From: Thermodesulfobacteriota bacterium
GTDB taxonomy: Bacteria; Desulfobacterota; DSM-4660; Desulfatiglandales; HGW-15
Length of the DNA stretch: 8,011 nucleotides
Direction of reading: 5' to 3'
NCBI GenBank assembly: GCA_025454125.1
Contig: JALOPA010000062.1
Span: 1 to 8,011 of the forward strand
Part shown: piece after piece, positions 6,003 through 8,011 of the stretch
Numbering within the stretch: the first letter of the stretch is position 1
Layout: each line of letters opens with the position of its first letter
Made by a program: the position numbers and the translations under genes
The notes under the pieces: model-generated
Seen by the model: only the letters and a program-made list of their open reading frames with translations
Database searches by the model: none
What the model was told of the DNA's origin: nothing

Positions 6003-6995
6003 ATGATCCAGACAGCGATCACTGAAATGTTCGGCGTGAAGTATCCTATTATTTGCGGGGCCATGATGTGGTTGTGCACGCCACCCCTTTGCGCAGCCAT
6101 TTCCAATGCCGGCGGGCTCGGAAATCTGACCGCCGGCAATTATGAAACCGAGCAAGACTTCCGCAAGGCCATTCGCGCAACCAGAAAGCTTACGGACCGG
6201 CCTTTTATGGTCAACGTGAGCATTCATCCTTCGGTTCGGATCACTACCGATCATTACCGGATGTATATCAAAGTTTGCGCGGAAGAGCGGGTGGCGGGCC
6301 TGGAGATCTCCGGCGCACCTTTAGACACCAGCTTGGGGATGGAGGCGATCGAGCTACTCAAAAAAGCTGGAGTGAAGCTCTTTCAGAAGGTCGGGGCAGC
6401 CCGACATGCCTTACACGCCGAGAAGATCGGGTATGACGGCATCTATGCAGCCGGGTATGAGGAAGGAGGCCACCCTTTGGGAGATGATGTCACAACCATG
6501 GTCCTGGTTCCGCGTGTAGCTGACGCCGTCAAGATCCCGATTGTTGCGGCCGGGGGAATCGGGGACGGGCGGAGCATTGCGGCTGCCCTGGCCCTGGGTG
6601 CTGAAGGGGTAATGATGGCCACACGCTTCATTGCTACCCGGGAGTGTCTGGTACACCAGAATCACAAAGAAAAACTGGTGGCCAGCGAAGAATTTGAAAC
6701 TACCATCATTTGCCGTTCCATCGGGGTTCAAGCCCGGTGTCTGAAAAACGAACATACGGACCGGATCGCCGCCCTGGAAAGCCAAGGCGCGGGCGTGGAG
6801 GAAATCGTTCCCCTATTATCCGGATTGCGGATGAAAAAAGCCTGGGAAGGAGGACAGACCGATGAGGCCCAGATGCCAGCCGGGCAATCTGTGGGCTTCA
6901 TCCATGATGTCCCGACCTGCGAGGAGTTGCTGGATCGCATGATGGCTGAAGCCGTGGAGGTTTTGGATCGGATTCACAAGAAACTCTTTCTCTGA
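6003..6995 (+). CDS. NAD(P)H/FMN-dependent oxidoreductase, nitronate monooxygenase/FabK family
   Basis: FMN-binding TIM-barrel protein of the 2-nitropropane dioxygenase (NMO) family, cytoplasmic, 330 residues. Visible features: the N-terminal ITEMFGVKYPIICGAM (6-21), equivalent to the usual KYPIIQGGM but with Cys18 replacing the common Gln; AISNAGGLGNL (32-42); GYEEGGH (151-157), whose His157 matches the catalytic His of nitronate monooxygenases and the conserved His of FabK; and the FMN-phosphate segment VAAGGIGDGRS (181-191) with GAEGVMMATRF (199-209). Family members oxidise nitronates, reduce enoyl thioesters (FabK), or act on ring intermediates in steroid catabolism (IpdC-like). With a dehydrogenase and an enoyl-CoA hydratase immediately downstream, an acyl-CoA oxidoreductase role is more likely than nitronate detoxification. 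AAGGG lies 8 bases before the ATG. It opens block B, whose codon use is more mixed (25 of 40 G/C-ending codons at 6420-6539). Confidence 0.85.
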   Translation: MIQTAITEMFGVKYPIICGAMMWLCTPPLCAAISNAGGLGNLTAGNYETEQDFRKAIRATRKLTDRPFMVNVSIHPSVRITTDHYRMYIKVCAEERVAGLEISGAPLDTSLGMEAIELLKKAGVKLFQKVGAARHALHAEKIGYDGIYAAGYEEGGHPLGDDVTTMVLVPRVADAVKIPIVAAGGIGDGRSIAAALALGAEGVMMATRFIATRECLVHQNHKEKLVASEEFETTIICRSIGVQARCLKNEHTDRIAALESQGAGVEEIVPLLSGLRMKKAWEGGQTDEAQMPAGQSVGFIHDVPTCEELLDRMMAEAVEVLDRIHKKLFL

Positions 6996-7020
6996 TTCAT
7001 CAGGGTGAAAGGAACAGGAT

Positions 7021-7848
7021 ATGAAAAAAATGATGGAAGGAAAAGTCGCTATCATAACCGGCTCTGGCAGAGGCATAGGCCGGGCCACCGCCCTGCTGTT
7101 TGCACAGGAAGGCGCCAGGGTGGTGGTGAATGATCTAGATCCGGTGCCGGCCGATGAAACGGTTGCTGAAATACGTCATGGAGGCGGGGAGGCCGTGGCC
7201 TATGTAGGCGACGTCACTGCCCAGAGTTTCGCAGAAGGAATTGTGAGAAAAGCCGTGGATACCTGGGGGAGCGTTCATGTGCTGGTCAACAACGCCGGGT
7301 TCATCTGGGATGCCGTCGTTCATACGATGACCGATGAACAATGGACCGCCATGCTGGACGTTCATGTGACGGCGCCTTTCCGGATCATCCGGGCGGCAGC
7401 ACCCTACTTCCGGGAGGCTGCCAAGAGGGAAACTTCAGCGGGTAGGGCGGTGGCACGAAAAATCATTAATATCTCATCCCTCGCTGGAGCGGTAGGAAAT
7501 GCAGGGCAGGCCAACTATGCCGCTGCCAAGTCGGCTGTACTGGGATTGACAAAAACGTTGGCGAAGGAATGGGGACGATACAATGTACAAGCCAACACCG
7601 TAGCCTTTGGTTGGATAGAGACCCGTCTCACCCAGGAGAGAGAGGCCGGTGAGACGCTCGCAAGAGCAGGGAAACAAGTGACGGTTGGAATCCCCAGCGC
7701 CCAGCGCCAGATAATGACCAAAATGATCCCTTTAGGAAGACCAGGAACGCCTGAGGAAGCTGCCGGGGCCGTTCTCTTCTTTGCCTCACCCCTTTCGGAC
7801 TATGTGTCGGGGGAGGTTCTTTTGGTGGCTGGCGGGTTGAGTGGTTGA
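7021..7848 (+). CDS. Short-chain dehydrogenase/reductase, FabG/MFE-2 dehydrogenase type
   Basis: Classical SDR of 275 residues with a Rossmann fold, probably interconverting 3-hydroxyacyl-CoA and 3-oxoacyl-CoA. Motifs: dinucleotide-binding TGSGRGIG (13-20); VVVNDLD (34-40), whose acidic residue after strand 2 favours NAD(H) over NADP(H); NNAG (90-93); active-site Ser153 in NISS, and Tyr166 and Lys170 in YAAAK. The Asn of the usual N-S-Y-K tetrad is replaced by His115 in DVHVTAPF, and GNAGQANYAAAK (159-170) closely resembles the dehydrogenase domain of peroxisomal multifunctional enzyme type 2, which from memory also has His there. The C-terminal SGEVLLVAGGLSG is FabG-like. AAAGGA (7008-7013) lies 7 bases before the ATG. 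It is 25 bases after the flavoprotein gene and 35 bases before a MaoC hydratase gene, so the three are probably co-transcribed. An alternative is 3-oxoacyl-ACP reductase. Confidence 0.88.
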   Translation: MKKMMEGKVAIITGSGRGIGRATALLFAQEGARVVVNDLDPVPADETVAEIRHGGGEAVAYVGDVTAQSFAEGIVRKAVDTWGSVHVLVNNAGFIWDAVVHTMTDEQWTAMLDVHVTAPFRIIRAAAPYFREAAKRETSAGRAVARKIINISSLAGAVGNAGQANYAAAKSAVLGLTKTLAKEWGRYNVQANTVAFGWIETRLTQEREAGETLARAGKQVTVGIPSAQRQIMTKMIPLGRPGTPEEAAGAVLFFASPLSDYVSGEVLLVAGGLSG

Positions 7849-7883
7849 TCGTCCCCCCTGGAGGAACAAGAGGAACTTAGGCT

Positions 7884-8011
7884 ATGGCACTGAATCTGTC
7901 GTTAATAGGAAAACGCTCTGAGCCCCTTGCCTTCAACTACAATGAAGATCAAGTGATCCTATATGCGCTTGGGATTGGGGCTGATGGGGGAGAGCTTCCC
8001 TTCATTTATGA
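7884..8011 (+). CDS. MaoC-type (R)-specific enoyl-CoA hydratase, 3' truncated by window edge
   Basis: Only the first 42 codons are present, starting at ATG 7884 with GAGGA (7870-7874) 9 bases upstream. The N-terminus MALNLSLIGKRSEPLAFNYN followed by VILYALGIGADGGELPFIY matches the N-terminal part of the hydratase-2 domain of multifunctional enzyme type 2 and related bacterial MaoC dehydratases, where a YALG-[VI]-GA segment followed by L-x-F-[IV]-Y is characteristic. These double-hotdog enzymes hydrate trans-2-enoyl-CoA to (R)-3-hydroxyacyl-CoA, the substrate for the upstream SDR. The catalytic Asp/His motif would lie beyond the window, so activity cannot be judged. Confidence 0.8.
   Translation, partial: MALNLSLIGKRSEPLAFNYNEDQVILYALGIGADGGELPFIY

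Overview
The window is a stretch of bacterial chromosome read entirely on the + strand. It holds seven protein genes, two of them cut by the window ends, in two blocks with different base usage. No RNA gene, insertion sequence, CRISPR array or phage gene is visible. Gene order and protein types resemble the branched-chain-amino-acid-type (HAAT) ABC transporter clusters with an embedded acyl-CoA synthetase that are common in Desulfobacterota/deltaproteobacterial anaerobes and in some Beta- and Alphaproteobacteria. The organism assignment is an inference from gene order and moderately high GC, not a sequence match.

Block A (2-5691) is a compact operon: the 3' part of a LivG-type ATPase, a FadD-type acyl-CoA ligase, LivH and LivM permeases, and a LivK-type periplasmic binding protein with a signal peptide. 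The ligase start overlaps the livG stop. A hairpin lies between the ligase and livH, and another between livM and livK. The obvious reading is that a carboxylic acid is bound in the periplasm, imported by the ABC transporter and activated to its CoA thioester by the co-transcribed ligase. The substrate cannot be read from sequence. A second ATPase (LivF), expected in such transporters, is not in the window and must be upstream or elsewhere. The ligase shows two deviations in usually conserved motifs: Pro in the phosphate-binding loop, and Arg where a C-terminal Lys is expected.

The 311-base gap (5692-6002) separates the blocks. It holds a short coding-like frame without a start codon, an AT-richer stretch with a 19-base near-perfect palindrome that could be an operator, and a 7-bp hairpin.

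Block B (6003-8011, running off the end) has a weaker GC bias at third codon positions. It encodes a flavin-dependent nitronate monooxygenase/FabK-type oxidoreductase, a short-chain dehydrogenase and the first 42 codons of a MaoC-type enoyl-CoA hydratase. The dehydrogenase and hydratase look like the two halves of the eukaryotic peroxisomal multifunctional enzyme type 2, encoded as separate neighbouring genes. This suggests (R)-3-hydroxyacyl-CoA chemistry. Together the blocks suggest uptake, CoA activation and beta-oxidation-like processing of an acid. The functional link between A and B is inferred only from adjacency. I see no clearly new system. The most interesting points are the ligase motif changes, the split MFE-2 pair and the regulatory-looking gap.
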